Assembly: GCA_032690845.1 (NCBI GenBank)
Contig: CM064434.1
Location: 35,134,342 to 35,198,341 of the forward strand
Origin: Eleusine coracana subsp. coracana
Taxonomy: Eukaryota; Streptophyta; Magnoliopsida; Poales; Poaceae
DNA length: 64,000 bases
Reading direction: 5' to 3'
Part shown: positions 21,262 to 34,249 of the stretch, one piece after another
How positions within the stretch are numbered: position 1 is the first letter of the stretch
Layout of the letters: each line of letters begins with the position of its first letter
Program-made: the position numbers and the translations under genes
Notes under the pieces: generated by a model
What the model was told of the DNA's origin: nothing
The model's input: the letters and a program-made list of their open reading frames with translations, nothing else
The model's database searches: none

Positions 21262-24122
21262 ATGGTCGCAACAAGGTTTCCACCTCGATCCCTGCCACTC
21301 CCACTGTCGCCGCCGCGTCCTCCTCATCGGAGATCGACATCCCGGAGCAGCTTCGAGAGTTCTCGAAGAGCGACCCCTCCTAGGCCGACATGAATCAGAT
21401 GGTGGTTGACGACATCCTTCTAGAACAAGTGCGGATCGACTAGAAGGTACCCCGTGAATCTTGCCCCATCCCTATTCATAAACAAATAGTTGTATTCCGC
21501 TTAGTCTTCGAGCATGGCTTTGGAGTCCCCTGCTCCAGCTTCTTGCGTGAGCTCCTTTTCTTTTATGGGATTGAGCTTGTCAACCTCAATCCCAATTCCA
21601 TCCTTCACATCACCATCTTCGTGCACATGTGCGAAGCATTTCTGGGAATCCTCCCCCGTTTCAATTTATTCCGCCATCTGTTTGTCCTCCGTTCGCTGCC
21701 GACCAAGGACAATCAAGTAGCTATAGGCGGCGTTGGCTTCCAGTTGCGCAAGAAGGAGGCCTACATCAACGTGCCATTGAAGACCGACAACAAGAACTGG
21801 AAGGATGAGTGGTTTTACTGTGACAACCCTCCCCCTGTTCTTGCCAATTTCACCGGTGCCAAGGCGATTCCTCTGGCGCAATGGACAGAGAAGCCCGATC
21901 CGATCGATCATCACATGGTTACTCTGCTGAAGAAAATAGCCAACTTGGAGGCTGAAGGTATTGATGGAATTACCATTGCCAAGAGCTTCATAATACGTAG
22001 AGTGCAGCCCCTGAAGCTACAGAGTCACCCGGCGTGGAATTACGTCAATAATGATGAAACCAGGGAGGTGCCTGACCCGCCGAATGGTAAGCTCCGTAAG
22101 AAACGCCTGTCAAAAATATTTGAAGGAGATATCCTTCAGGATGACTCGCTGATCAAGAAGGCGTATAACAAGGGCACTATGCAGGCCCGAGTAAGCCTCA
22201 GTCTGCTTTGAGCAATCCTTTATGTTCTTGTCTTGATGCCCTGCTTGATATTTTGATTCTTGTGCAGGTTTTGGATACTTATATTTCTCATCCTATATGC
22301 TCCCTCCGACCGATTTCGAGGGAGCGGACTATGTTGAGAAGACGTAGCAGACCGGCCCTGGAGGCTCAAGCTCTTCTGCAGGTGCTCGTCCTGACCCAGT
22401 TTCCACCCTGTCTCCCCCCGGTCGGCGAGTAAAACAAACCGTTGGGCGCCGACGGCAATATATAGGAGATCAGGATGATGATGAAGAGTTGCCGTCTGCT
22501 GACGATGGTCATCTCACCCCCACTCCCTCCGACCGACCTTCAAGCCAGTCGGAGCCCCCGAGCCAAACTCATAGTGATGCTGGGAAAGGTGATAAGACCG
22601 ACAAGGCAGAAAAATCTGCCCAAAAGAGGAAGGAGACTGATTTTCAGTCGACTTCTTCAAAGAAGAGGTTATGCCGAATCAAGCTCAAGAAGGCTCCTAG
22701 GTTAATTCTTTAACCTTATGCTCCTTGTCTCTTACATCCGTAACACATCTTAATCTCTTCCATATTCATTTTGACAGTAGTCGGATGAGTGATTCTCAGA
22801 GTGCCCAAGAGTCCGGAGACACTCGGCCTGTACCTCCTCCTCGCCCGACTGATTTGCCCAAGTCGGTCAGCAAGTCATCAAACACGCCGACCGAGGTGGA
22901 TAAGCCAGTCGAGAAGGCAATTCCTGCCCCCATTGCGGCGCCTGTACCCCAACATGCTCCTGCTGTCGTCCCTTCGCCTCTTGACAAAGGTAAGGCGACA
23001 TTATCTGCAGATTTACTCGATCGGCCAGAGGTGGAGGACGTGGAAATCATGCGTCAACATCGAGAAGCTTGCAAGGTACTTCAATACTCTGCTTTTGCTT
23101 TGTCTTAATCTGGCCTTTAAGCTTAACCCCTTTTTGTATACATAAAATGTATGCTCTCGTAGAGAGAAAACAGGCTAGGGTGGAATACCTTGAAGCCGAG
23201 ACTTTTGGTATGTCCTAAACTCTTTGGTCTTCAAGTCTTTAAATAAGACTAACACTTTGCTGGTGTTTTGCTAGTCACCGGTCAGTAGCTTGCCAAAGCA
23301 CAGAAGGAGATTGAAAAGCTGTAGATCGACCAAAGAGAAATGACCAAGGCCTTAAACCAAGGCCGAGAAGATTTAGCTGGTAAGATCACTCACCACCTGT
23401 TGTTTTGATAACCAACCAATCACTCTAACGCTAAAGATTCAAATATTTGTCTTTTAGCTCATGACCAGAAAGTTGCTGACCTGGAGAAGTTGACTTCTAA
23501 TCAGCAAAGATTTGTTAATGCCTTGAATACTGAGAAGGAAAACCTCTCCAAGTCGGCCGAAGACCAGAAGGCCGAGATCACTCAGCTGTAGAAGGAGCTG
23601 AAGGAGGCTGACGCCAAGATAGAGGAAGCTAAGAGCACCTCCAAATCCTTCAAATGCAAACTTGCCAGTAAGCCCTTCGTTATTTCTCACATTTGCTTGA
23701 TTCCTCTTTTGATCATATTGACCAACAAATTAACATTTGCAGCTCTATCTTACGCCGCTCAAAAGGCAATGGACTATGTTCATGCCGACCGAGTGGAGCA
23801 GTCTGGCCACTCCTTGGAGTACTTGCTGGATCATGCGTCAGAAGATATTGCTTATAACACTCGACGAGTGGCGACCGAAGCTGGGAGTCAGGTTCTGGCT
23901 ATTTGCCAATCTTGGTCTTCTGCTCTGCCATTGGACTAGATCAAGGAGGGTTTCAACCCAGACTTGACTGACGACCAATGCCAGTTGCTCTTGGATTCTA
24001 TGCTAGAGACTTCCCGAGCTTTGGTCGATAATATAGAGATCAATCCGACCGTGCCTACTCCTCCAGCAACTCCTGAGGTTCAGCTACGAGTGGAATCTTC
24101 CTCTCCTTCAAAGGAGCTGTAA
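21262..24122 (+). pseudogene. Antisense extra gene of Tat unit 1, Transposase_28-like, seven exons
   Basis: The gene runs opposite to gag-pol. Exon 1 (21262-22190) encodes LLFFYGIELVNLNPNS, CEAFLGILPRFNLFRHLF and DNQVAIGGVGFQLRKKEAY, which I recognise as the 'putative gypsy type transposon' domain (Transposase_28). Further exons with GT-AG borders and matching phases are 22268-22700, 22778-23075, 23165-23207, 23275-23379, 23458-23667 and 23743-24122. They encode a Ser/Pro-rich linker and then a coiled-coil-like part (QKEIEKL, KELKEADAKIEEAKS). One base is lost just after the ATG. In-frame stops occur at 21381, 21441, 23286, 23322, 23589 and 23937, so this copy is dead. Additional genes in this place are known from Tat elements, but their function is unknown. 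Confidence 0.75.
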
Positions 24123-24651
24123 ATCCTGTAATATTAGAGATCATTAGCAATATCTATGTAATGAAATAATGTTACCTGTATGTAATCTAGTTTCATGCTT
24201 ATCAACTTTATAAGATTGATAAAAATGTCATAAGTATGTTTCTGTCATTGAGAAACTCAAATTGTATTGGTCTGCCTTAACATTTTAGGTTGTGACTCAT
24301 AACCGCGTAACAAGCAGAGTCGACCAGTCGACACATGACCTCTCACACTTTGGCTCTGGGTTTGGTGTAGTGGTAGTCTGATGTGCAGTATAAAGTATAT
24401 AACCATAATGTATAGATGTTAGACCAAGAAAATGAAGACCGTATTCAAAGAGAAGAAATCGGTCAAAAAGTAGTCCAAAACCAAAATATGGTTAGACTAA
24501 GGTGGAACATTATTACTAACCCCCTGGCTCGATTGTTTAATAAAATAAATTAAGGAATTGAGACAATATAGAATGAAAATCATCAAAAAATCTTTCATCA
24601 AAAAGACCAAAGTTTCATTCATGAATAATGTATAAGTATACAAAGGAATAA
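24123..24651. other. Spacer between the converging antisense gene and pol, unit 1
   Basis: Non-coding AT-rich DNA where the plus-strand antisense gene and the minus-strand pol gene converge. 'aatgaaataatg' near 24158 is a possible polyadenylation region. The same spacer occurs in unit 2 at 41703-42264. Confidence 0.6.
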
Positions 24652-27600
24652 TTAAGTATAGAAATGACATAGCTGATTTATGTTCCAAGAATTTGGTATA
24701 TCATCGCTGTCTTCATACATCAGTCGGTAAGCCCCCGGGTGAGTGACTTCCTTCACAACATATGGTCCTTCCCACTTTGGATAAAGCTTATGCTGGTTCT
24801 TCGTTGACTGCACTCGGCGAAGCACTAAATCTTCAACTTGGAAGTGGTGATTACGTACATTTTTATCATAATAACGACGTAAGCCTTGTCGGTAAAGTGT
24901 CGACTGAAATAGAGCGCGATCACGCAACTCCTCTGCTGCAATCAAATCAATCTCTCGATTCTCCTCAGAAAGCTGTTCATCCTACGCCTGAACCCGTGCC
25001 GAAACAAGGTTGACTTCAGTCGGCAGCATAGCCTCTGAGCCATACACCAATAAGAAAGGTGACTGACCAGTTGCCCGACTGGTGTTTGTGTGAAGCCCCC
25101 AAAGAATTGAAGGCAATTCTTTGACCCACCGATCGGCATAAGGCATAAGCCTGTCGAATATCCGAGGTTTCAGTCCTTGAAGAATCATACCATTGGCCCG
25201 TTCGACCTGCCCATTGCTTTAAGGATGATCCACTAATGCAAAGTGGATTTTTATTCCCATCTCATCGGCAAAGTCACGGAACTCCACTGAAGTGAATTGG
25301 GTGCCATTATCGGTAATGATATCATGAGGAACCCCGAACCGAGTGAAGACATCCTTGACAAACTCAATAGCCTTCTTTGACGTAATCTTGCCGACCGGCT
25401 TTGCTTCAATCCACTTGGTGAATTTGTCAATAGCAACAAACAGATAAGTGAACCCGCCTGACGCCTTTTTGAAAGGACCAACAATATCGAGCCCCCAAAC
25501 AGCAAAGGGTCAAGTCAAAGGTATCATCTGAAGTTGCTATGAAATCACATGCGTTTGTTGAGCGAAGAATTGACAACCTTTCACACGTCCGAACGACCCA
25601 GTGTGCATCTTCAACCACCGTGGGCTAATAAAACCCTTGCCGGAAAGCTTTGCCGACCAAAGTCTTGGAAGCTGCATGATTGCCACATATCCCGGAATGA
25701 ATTTCTCCTACCAACTTTTGGCCTTCTGGTATCGTGATGCATCTCATCAAGATGTTTGAACCTCCAGTTGGTCTCCCACTAACAAATACCCTCGGCATCG
25801 GGTTTCTAACCTTCGTTGCTCAATAGGATCTGAAGGCAGCATTCCCTTATCCAAATATTGGATGAGCGGGTCGCGCCAATTGGTCTCCATGTTGTCATCA
25901 CCAACGAGATTAGTGACATCACTCATTAATACATCCGACCGAGGAGAAATCATGGGGGGAATCCAGAGTGTGTAAGAAATCACCTGGCGGGACCACAGAC
26001 CGGGATGATCCCATTTTGGCCAACTCATCAGCCGCTTGGTTATTGTCTCGAAGAACATACGTGAACTTCAATCCATCGAATTTGTCTTCGATCTTGCTTA
26101 CTTCTTGATAGTAAGCACTCATATTGTCATCCACACAGTTCCAATCCTTAGTGACCAGATTAATAACCAAAGCCGAGTCACCAAAGACGTCGAGGCGCTT
26201 GATGCCGAGTGACGCGGCAATGCACAGACCATGTAGAAGGGCTTCATACTCCACAACATTGTTAGACGCGTGAAACATCAACTGAAGGACATATCAAAGC
26301 CTCTTTCCAGTGGGTGAGATAAACATGACTCCCGCATCCGCTCCTTGTAATTGAAGAGACCCATCAAAGTACATTTTCCAATACTCGATGTCTTGTGTAG
26401 TAGGCGGGTTTTGAATCTCTGTCCACTCAGCAATGAAATCAGCTAGCGCTTGTCCCTTTATCACTGACCGAGGCGCGAACATGATGGTATATTGACCAAG
26501 TTCGATTGCCCACTTGGAGATTTTGCCTTCGGCCTCTCGGTTGTGTAGCACTGTGTCGAGTGCGAAGGAGGTCTGGACTTCAATCGGATGAGCTTAAAAG
26601 TAATGCTTCAACTTCCTGAAGGTGACCAACAATGCATACAACAACTTCAAGATCTGTTGGTATTTTACCTTAGAGGCACCAAGGACCTCACTCACAAAAC
26701 AGACCGGGTGTTGTACTTTTTGTATATGCCCCTCTTCTTCTCGGTCGACCATTAAAACAGTACTCACAACTTGAGTTGTGACCGATATGTATATCTGAAG
26801 TTTTTCTCCTGGCTCCGGAGGCACCAATACTAGAATGCTGCTGAGGTAAACCTTCAACTCGTCCAAAGCCGACTGCACCTCTTTGGTCCAAATGAAGTCT
26901 TCCTTCTTTTTAAGCAGTCAGAAAAGTGGTAACCCTCTGATCCCCAGTCGGGAAATAAAGCGACTCAAAGACGCCATGCATCCGGTCAGCTTCTGTACAT
27001 CCCTTTGAGAATTAGGTGGCCCCATACCAAGGATCGCCTTGATTTTATCCAGGTTGGATTCTATACCTCGTTTCGAAACGATGTAACCGAGTAGCTTTCC
27101 CGAAGGAACCCCAAAAACACACTTCTTGGGATTCAACTTTATTGAATAATGCCTCAGATTGTCAAAGGTTTCTGCCAGGTTAGAAATAAGCTCTTCGACA
27201 ATCCAAGTCTTGATGACGATGTCATCAATATATGCTTCTGCGTTCCGACCGATCTGAGCAGCAAGGTAGCGTTGAATACCTCATTGGTAAGTCGCGCTAG
27301 CGTTCTTCAGACCAAAAGGCATTGTGATATAGCAATAGGCGCCAAAGGGTGTTATAAAGGAAGTTTTAATCTGATCTTCAACCTTTAGTGGGATCTGGTG
27401 ATAGCCTGAATAGGCATCCAGAAAGCTCAAGAGCTCACACCTGGCTATCGAGTCTACAATCTGATCAATACGAGGAAGAGCGAAAGGGTCTTTAGGACAA
27501 ACCTTGTTGAGATCAGTATAATCAACACACATCCTCCATTCTTTATTCTTCTTGGATACAAGGACTGGATTTGCTAACCAGTCAGGATGATACACCTCCT

Positions 27601-30393
27601 TTATAAACTTAGCATCTAATAGTCTAACTATCTCCTTCTTCATGGCGTCCTTGCGATCTTGCGCAAATCTTCTAAGCCTCTGCCGAATGGGGGTAGCTCC
27701 AGGAGGTATCCTTAACTTGTGCTCAATCTTTTCCCTAGGAACTCCTGGCATATCAGATGGTTTCCATGCAAAGATGTCCCTATTTTACTGGAGGAAAAGA
27801 GTGAGCATGAGTTCCTATATCTCATCGAGGTTGGCCCCAGCATAGGTTACCTTATCGGGGTCCTCAGGATCGAGCAAGATTTCCTTGGTTTGGATGTCAT
27901 CGGTCTGAATCTTGTCTTTGGTAGGCTTCTTTGTTGGAACCTCCACTCTGGTCTGCTCCTCCGTGCTGACGGCCTGCTGGATCTCCTTTTGGTCGGACAA
28001 CATCAACTATTTATTAGCCATCTCACAACTCTGTACATCGCAATCACAAGAATTCCGAAGATCAGAGTGGAGGGAGATTATTCCGTTCGGGCCTGGCATC
28101 TTGAGGGTGAGATATGGATAATGCGTGATAGCCATAAATTTAGCCATAGCCGATCGACCGATGATAGCATGATATGCTGAGTCGAAATCCGCCACCTGGA
28201 AGAGAATGCGCTCAGTCCTAAAATTCTCACGGGTCCCGAAGGTGATCAGCAGACTGATCTGTCCAATTGGAACTAAAGTCTTGCCAGGTACAATCCCGTG
28301 GAAAGCTGAAGAACTCGGCTGAAGATCATTGATTGACAGACTGAGCTCTTTGAGAGTCGTGGTAAAGATTAAGTCCAAACTGCTTCCTCCATCAATGAGT
28401 ACTTTGTTGAACTTCACCTCCTTCATCGTAGCAGCAAGCACCAGCGGGTATCGACCCGGCTTCGGGACGTGCTTGGGGTGATCCGACCGATCAAAGGTGA
28501 TTGGCATCTCAGACCGCCTCATGAATTGAGGTGCAGCCAGTTCCACCGAGTTGATCTTCTGAAGTTCCAGCTTTTGCTTGCGCTTGGACACATAGGCATC
28601 CGGGCCACCGAAGATGAAGTTGACTTCCTTGCGGGGTCCTGGAACTCTCCTGAGTTATCGTTGTCGCCATTGTCATTGGTCTTGTCTTTGCTATTGCGCC
28701 TCGGGGGATCTTTAGCCTCTTGTCCTTCTTGGAGGACTCGGGCTTGTCCGACCGCTTGTCTTTGCCTTTTCCCCAGATGTCAACCAACGCCGACTCACCA
28801 GACACGAACTTGTCAGCGATCTCGAAGCACTCTTGAGCGGTCAGCTTGAGGTCATGATTCCTCCGACCGATCTCACGAACCAAATCATCGCTACGGATCC
28901 CTCCTTGGAAGGCGGCAATGATTTGTTGGTCCAGGATATTGGGGATCTCAGTCTTCTTAGTGCAAAATTGCTTGATGTAATCACGAAGAGATTCGTCGGT
29001 CTTCTGCTTGATCTGAGTGAGGTCGAAGTGGTTGCCCGGTTGATTGCATGCAGCTTGGAAACTTTCTATGAGCTTCCTATTGAGGTCTCCCCAAGATGTG
29101 ATTGACTCCTCTAGAAGAGATGTGAGCCATATCTGAACAGCTGGATCCAGGTAGACCGGGAGGTAATTGTCCATTACATAGGAATCACATCCAGCCGACC
29201 GAATCACCGTGCTATAAAGCTGCAGCCACTCTCAGGGATTGGTCTGACCATCATATTTTTTTGATGGGGACCGGCTTTAATCCTTTTGGCCATCGAGCTA
29301 TGCGAAGCCTAGGGATGTAAGCCTTGATGCCATCGATCTCATCGTCGGTCGATGTCATCGACCGCCTATGCTAGTCTGGAGATGGGGTTGCACGGCGGCC
29401 GTGTCGCGGTCCAACATCGTCATCATGTCGACGACATCGATGGTCGTTATCATCATTATCGCACTAATTCCGATTGTCCCATCGATGTTGGTCGTCGCGG
29501 TTGTGCCTTGGAGGAGGATCTTGACGGTCCTCTCGTCGGACGTCCCGTCAGCCGTCCGTTCTTCAATCACGGTGTTCTTCCTCATAGCATTGGTTGTCCT
29601 GAGCGTGTTCTTCATTGTGAGAGTTGATGGTATCACGTCCATCACGGAGGCTGAGAGAATTTCTCAGATCTTCACGGCTTTGCCGACCTCGTGAAGATAC
29701 GTGACTAGAGCTTGTGACCGACTGAGATTTTGCAGCCTCTTGAGCCGCAACCGCCTTAAGCATAGCCACCGCCTTCTGCATCGCAGGGGTCTGATAATTC
29801 ACGTCGACCATTAGAGTGTCAAGCAAAGTTTTGGCCCCTGTGATGTTATTCTAAGGATTGTGGAAGACCTTGATGCCTTCCACTTGGAGTTCTGGACCGA
29901 GATCTAGTCGGCATGCGTTGCATGAACCGTGCGACCCTCTTGGTCGACGGCGGTGTCCGACCGATAAGTCATCAGCTAGAGGGTCCTCCTCCTGTTGACC
30001 TCCTTCGGTCAGTTGATTCGGGTGGCCATCAATGGGGTTATCTTCATGTTCACCATTTTGGTCACCATCCTAGTCTCCATCCCCAGGATTTGCTATATCT
30101 ACCATGTTGACTGTATGGGGATATGGGTAAGCGGATCCGACCGAGTCCTCATCAAAAGACCGATCTGATTTTGAATCGTTCCCGAAGGAAGGATCTTCTT
30201 CCTCAGATCTGAGTGGGACCGGCGCTGGGATCATGCCAGACGAACTCAGTGATCGTGCCATGGAGACGGATGCGGCTGAGTCGGATCTGTGGTTTTCCAG
30301 ACCTAAGGCTCCGTTGTCACCGACTGTGAAGTCGAGTGATCCAAAGGGGATCTTGAAGTCCGGTGAGTACTGGATGATGGGAATTTCGGCCAT
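24652..30393 (-). pseudogene. Tat unit 1 gag-pol, decayed
   Basis: Read from high to low coordinates. The gag start MAEIPIIQYSPDF is at 30393. The gag core WLTSLLEESITSWGDLNRKL lies near 29100. The protease has IDGGSSLDLIF near 28390. The reverse transcriptase has MCVDYTDLNKVCPKDPFALP and LSFLDAYSGYHQI (27751-27281) and YIDDIV just after it. The first RNase H lies around 26878-26594. A second RNase H-like stretch has YWKMYFDGSLQLQGADAG and NNVVEYEALLHGL. Integrase pieces lie at 25750-25000, and the end is YVVKEVTHPGAYRL at 24700. Several frameshifts and stops separate these blocks. Compared with unit 2, about 165 bp of gag is missing near 28725. It cannot make an active polyprotein. Confidence 0.85.
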
Positions 30394-30425
30394 CGTAGTC
30401 GACAGAGAATCCCAGCGAGCCTTGT

Positions 30426-30445
30426 CCCCTTCCTGGCGCGCCAAC
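30426..30445 (-). other. Primer binding site region of Tat unit 1
   Basis: Directly next to the middle LTR, the minus strand reads GTTGGCGCGCCAGGAAGGGG, with TGG soon after the LTR end as expected for a tRNA primer site. Unit 2 has the same sequence at 49086-49105. I do not assign the tRNA. Confidence 0.65.
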
Positions 30446-30675
30446 TGTCGAAGCTTGAGATCGGCAGTAAAATGTATAGGGCTACGTCGAGACTAAGAAC
30501 TATGATGGTAACACAAGACGCCGAGTTATACAGGTTCGGGCCCTCTCAATGAGAGTAAAAACCCTACGTCCTGTGTTCTATGTATTGTATTGATGTTATG
30601 AGACTTGACCCTCGATGATTGGTACCCTGCCGCCTTAGTCTTGTATGAGGATACCTGTAAGGCAAGTATCCCACA
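30446..30675 (-). repeat. Shared middle Tat LTR, internally deleted (230 bp)
   Basis: It starts TGTCGAAGCTTGAGAT and ends AAGTATCCCACA in plus orientation. Compared with the 377-bp outer LTRs it lacks 147 bp. The breakpoint reads GCCGCCTTAGTCTTG. In the full LTRs the missing block is bounded by two CTTA tetramers, so one CTTA remains. It serves as the 5' LTR of unit 1 and the 3' LTR of unit 2. Confidence 0.9.
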
Positions 30676-31662
30676 GCAGCCCCCGAGTGCTTCCTGATTT
30701 TGAGCTTTAACTCTCCAAACGATCTTCAATGTAGATCATAAATTAGGAAGACCTCTTTATTGAAGTTCCTGATGGATCTAGTGCACCGGTTAGGTGCACC
30801 TGATCAGGTGTAGCCCCCAACTCTTGTACAATTTGGAGACTTAATAAATAATGCAAGAGTCTAATTATATTAGGTCTTATTATTTTGTATATATTTTACT
30901 CAAACCATCAAGCTTGAGTCTAATAGACCTCTGGTCATCAAACCAGTAAGTTAACTTGCAAAGCTTGAGCCTTGCCGACCGATTATTAAATAGGCCGAGT
31001 GACATTCACCATGTCTGAGTGACTGGTTGGTCTGAATTTTATGATTTCAATCATATTCAATTCATGTGGACCAATATGACATCAATCATATAATGGTACT
31101 AAGCTAAATGACATCAGTCATAATATAGCCTTTCCCTAATAATTAGTCACTCTAATTATCCATAAGTCCAATTTCGACAATTTGGTTATTGACTTCAATC
31201 AATACCACAACCTTTGAACTTATATCCATATGACCATCAAGTCCTTTGCTATATGATCATCAAATCATATAGATATCGCTAAATAATTTTCAAATACTTC
31301 TCATCAAAGAAGCCCCCGAGCTTTATTTCTCAAGGTTTTTAGACCCTAATCATATTTTAAGGCCCTTAATTAATCTTTGCTTAAGCAAAAAATCGTCTTC
31401 ACTGTACGGCCCACCCCGGCCCATGGGACCCTTAGGTCAAAAAGCGGGAGTATGAAAGGCAGCGTCGAGTTGACTCTCAGTCCACGCCGCACTTGTGCAC
31501 AAACCTTTCATCTTCCTCGCGCCTCCTCTGTTCTCGACTCCTCAGCTTTCCAGCTAGGGTCAGCACCGCCACTTTCGGCCGCCGCAGATCTCGCCACGCT
31601 TAGCCCCCAAGCCTTTGCTAGGGTTCAGTATTCGATCCGCCACGCCCGAAACAATTATCGCC
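30676..31662. other. Non-coding spacer between LTR and antisense gene, unit 2
   Basis: It aligns with 20394-21261 of unit 1. The palindrome cluster recurs at 30780-30810 (AGTGCACC, GGTGCACC and CACCTGATCAGGTG). About 100 bp near 31407-31510 is absent from unit 1. Confidence 0.7.
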
Positions 31663-32404
31663 ATGGGTTGTAAGAAGGTTTCCACCTTGATCCTTGCCAC
31701 TCCCACTGCCGCCGCCGCGTCCTCCTCAGCGGAGATCGACATCCCGGAGCAGCTTCAAGAGTTCTCGAAGAGCAACCTCTCCCAGGCCGACATGAATCAG
31801 ATGGTGGTCGACAACATCCTTCCAGAGCAAGTGTGGATCGACTGGAAGGTACCCCGTGAATCATGCCCCATCCCTATTCATAAACGGATAGTTGTATTCC
31901 GCTTGTTCTTCGAGCATGGCTTTGGAGTCCCCTGCTGTAGCTTCTTGCGCGGGCTCCTTTTCTTTTATGGGATTGAGCTTGTCAACCTCAATCCCAATTA
32001 CATCCTTCACATCACCATCTTCATGCACATGTGCGAAGCATTTCTGGGAATCCTCCCCCATTTCAATTTATTGCGGCATCTATTTGTCCTCCGTCCGCTG
32101 CCGACCAAGGACAATCAAGTAGCTATAGGCGGTGTTGGCTTCCAGTTGCGCAAGAAGGAGGCCTACATCAACGTGCCATTGAAGACCGGGAACAAGAACT
32201 AGAAGGATGAGTGGTTTTACTGTGACAACCCTCCCCCTGTTCTTGCCAATTTCACCGGTGCCAAGGCGATTCCTCTGGCGCAATGGACAGAGAAGCCCGA
32301 TCCGATCGATCCTCAGGTGGTCACTCTACTAAAGAAGATAGCCGACTTGAAGGCTGAAGGTATTGACAGAATTACCGTCGCCAAGAGCTTCATAATACGC
32401 AGAG

Positions 32405-32909
32405 TGTTGGAAAGATGCCCAAGAGAAATTACGGATTTGGTCTGTATATGAGGGACATACGGATATTGATCCGTGTGGGATTAGTCCACTAATGGGCCAA
32501 CTTGTCGAGGCCCATTAGAAGGGTCTATATAAGTGGAGGCGGGGCAAGGGGTACGCATGACCAGTCCATAACCCTAGCCGCCGCGCTCTTCTTTTTCTCG
32601 CCCACAACCCTAACCGTGTTGCCGGTGCTAGCACGCCACGCATGGTGTTCCAACCCCGTACGTGTGGATACCGCGAGGAGGTGCTGCTGTTGCTGCGGTG
32701 TCGAACGGCTGAAGTAGGAGAAGACGTTTGACGTGATCGACTACTTCCTCTACACTGACGCGCGGCTACGTTGGACGAGCTGCTCCAACATTTGCTTCCG
32801 CTCCGCCTGCGCGTCTAGTGGTAACGATCCATGATCCCCTCCTTACAAGGTTTCCTGGTTGAACGGTAGAAATCATTATATGCTATCGTAGCCTACCCGT
32901 TCCCTAACA
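32405..32909 (+). repeat. 5' LTR of copia B
   Basis: 505 bp. A TATA-like CTATATAAG at about 32524 could start the genomic transcript. The ends are TGTT...AACA. Confidence 0.95.
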
Positions 32910-32910
32910 G

Positions 32911-32923
32911 TGGTATCAGAGCC
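32911..32923 (+). other. Primer binding site of copia B
   Basis: TGGTATCAGAGCC follows one base after the LTR. It is the standard initiator-methionine tRNA site of plant copia elements, here unmutated. Confidence 0.92.
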
Positions 32924-34249
32924 GATCTTGTGTAGTTTGTGATCTGGATCTTTTGCATATAGTTGATATGCTGATGTATTAGATGAGATCTATTACATGT
33001 TCTTATGTACGCGTTGATTAGATCAATGGTCATAGGGAGGTTCACAAAGTAATGGATGGATAGCGATACATGTATCAATGATTTATTTGTATTCCTTCTC
33101 CGTGCACGCGCGACTTGTCCCTACCGGCTGGAATCACCATCGGGTCTAACTGCGTGCGCCAGTAGAGGAGCCAATAGTATCATGATCATGTACCGCAGTC
33201 TACTCATGAAAATCTAATGAGAAACTGAGGCATTGTGAATGACTCGAAATCGGGCAAATATGATTTTCCCGATAGGATTTCCATTGTGATTTCATAGATA
33301 CGATCTATGAAATCGGGACCGCCGTACGGACATGCCTAGATTGTTACACCCCTTTTTGGCAACACGTTAGCATTCGTTTCTTGCCTAACTCGTTTTTGCA
33401 GAGAATGTTGTGAATGGTATGGCCCAAAAGATGCATGTGATGTATGTATGTGATTTGCATGGCCTGTGTACCATCATTGTTACAGCTGGGTTGAGGCTGT
33501 CATATTATTGTATAACGGCCTGCGTGTTGACCTGTGATGCTTGATATTCTCATGTAATTTATTACTAGCTATTAGTTGTAGTAGCTAAGTGTTAGTTCAT
33601 GGAGGCCTCAAGCATGATGGTTGAAGGGACGGGAGACATGGCGATGACAATGGAGATGGAGATCACTAATTGAAAGGGGCCATGCTATTTTACAGTTAAT
33701 ATGATTGCCTGTGATGATGTTCCTGTCATCCTATTCTTTCAGGTGTTATTTATATTGGATATGATTAACATACTAGAATAGGTTCCCTCAAGAAAAATTA
33801 AATTATATGCCCTTCCAATAGCTGCACCTATTAAAATTATGATCGTTGTATGGTAGGTCTGCCAAAGTAGAGTACCTCAACTATCTTAATTATTAGGGTA
33901 AATGTTGGACATTTACATGCATAGTATTGGTTTAATTAACAAAGCTATCAAAACGGTTTTGGGCTTTGGGGCATGATGTTGGCGTCGGGGCATGTGATGC
34001 CACCCAACAAACAAGAGTCACATAGGGATGTGATTAGCAAAGTGTTGCTTACCTATGTCACTAGATTTCTAGCGGTGATGCCAAAGCTCACTAGGATCTA
34101 AATTGAATATGGATTTTGAAACCACTATATGTCGTTTTGAGGGAAAACGGTTCCAAGCATATAGTGGAATAATGAACTTTTGTTAAAATGTTTAATAAAA
34201 GTTTTACATTTACATAGTGCTTATATTTGCATATTTTCTGTTGTAGATC
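32924..34249 (+). other. Untranslated leader of copia B
   Basis: About 1.3 kb of AT-rich sequence with many short upstream ATGs and no protein of note lies between the primer site and gag-pol. Packaging signals would be expected here, but none can be identified by eye. Confidence 0.7.

Noticed and set aside
27719..28180. Plus-strand frames opposite Tat pol (also 46222-46683 and 47258-47767) as genes
   Set aside because: They are complements of conserved gag-pol coding sequence; the protein signal is on the minus strand.
29352..29694. Ile/Val-rich plus-strand frames (also 47963-48475) as membrane proteins
   Set aside because: They are complements of the Arg/Asp-rich gag linker on the minus strand.
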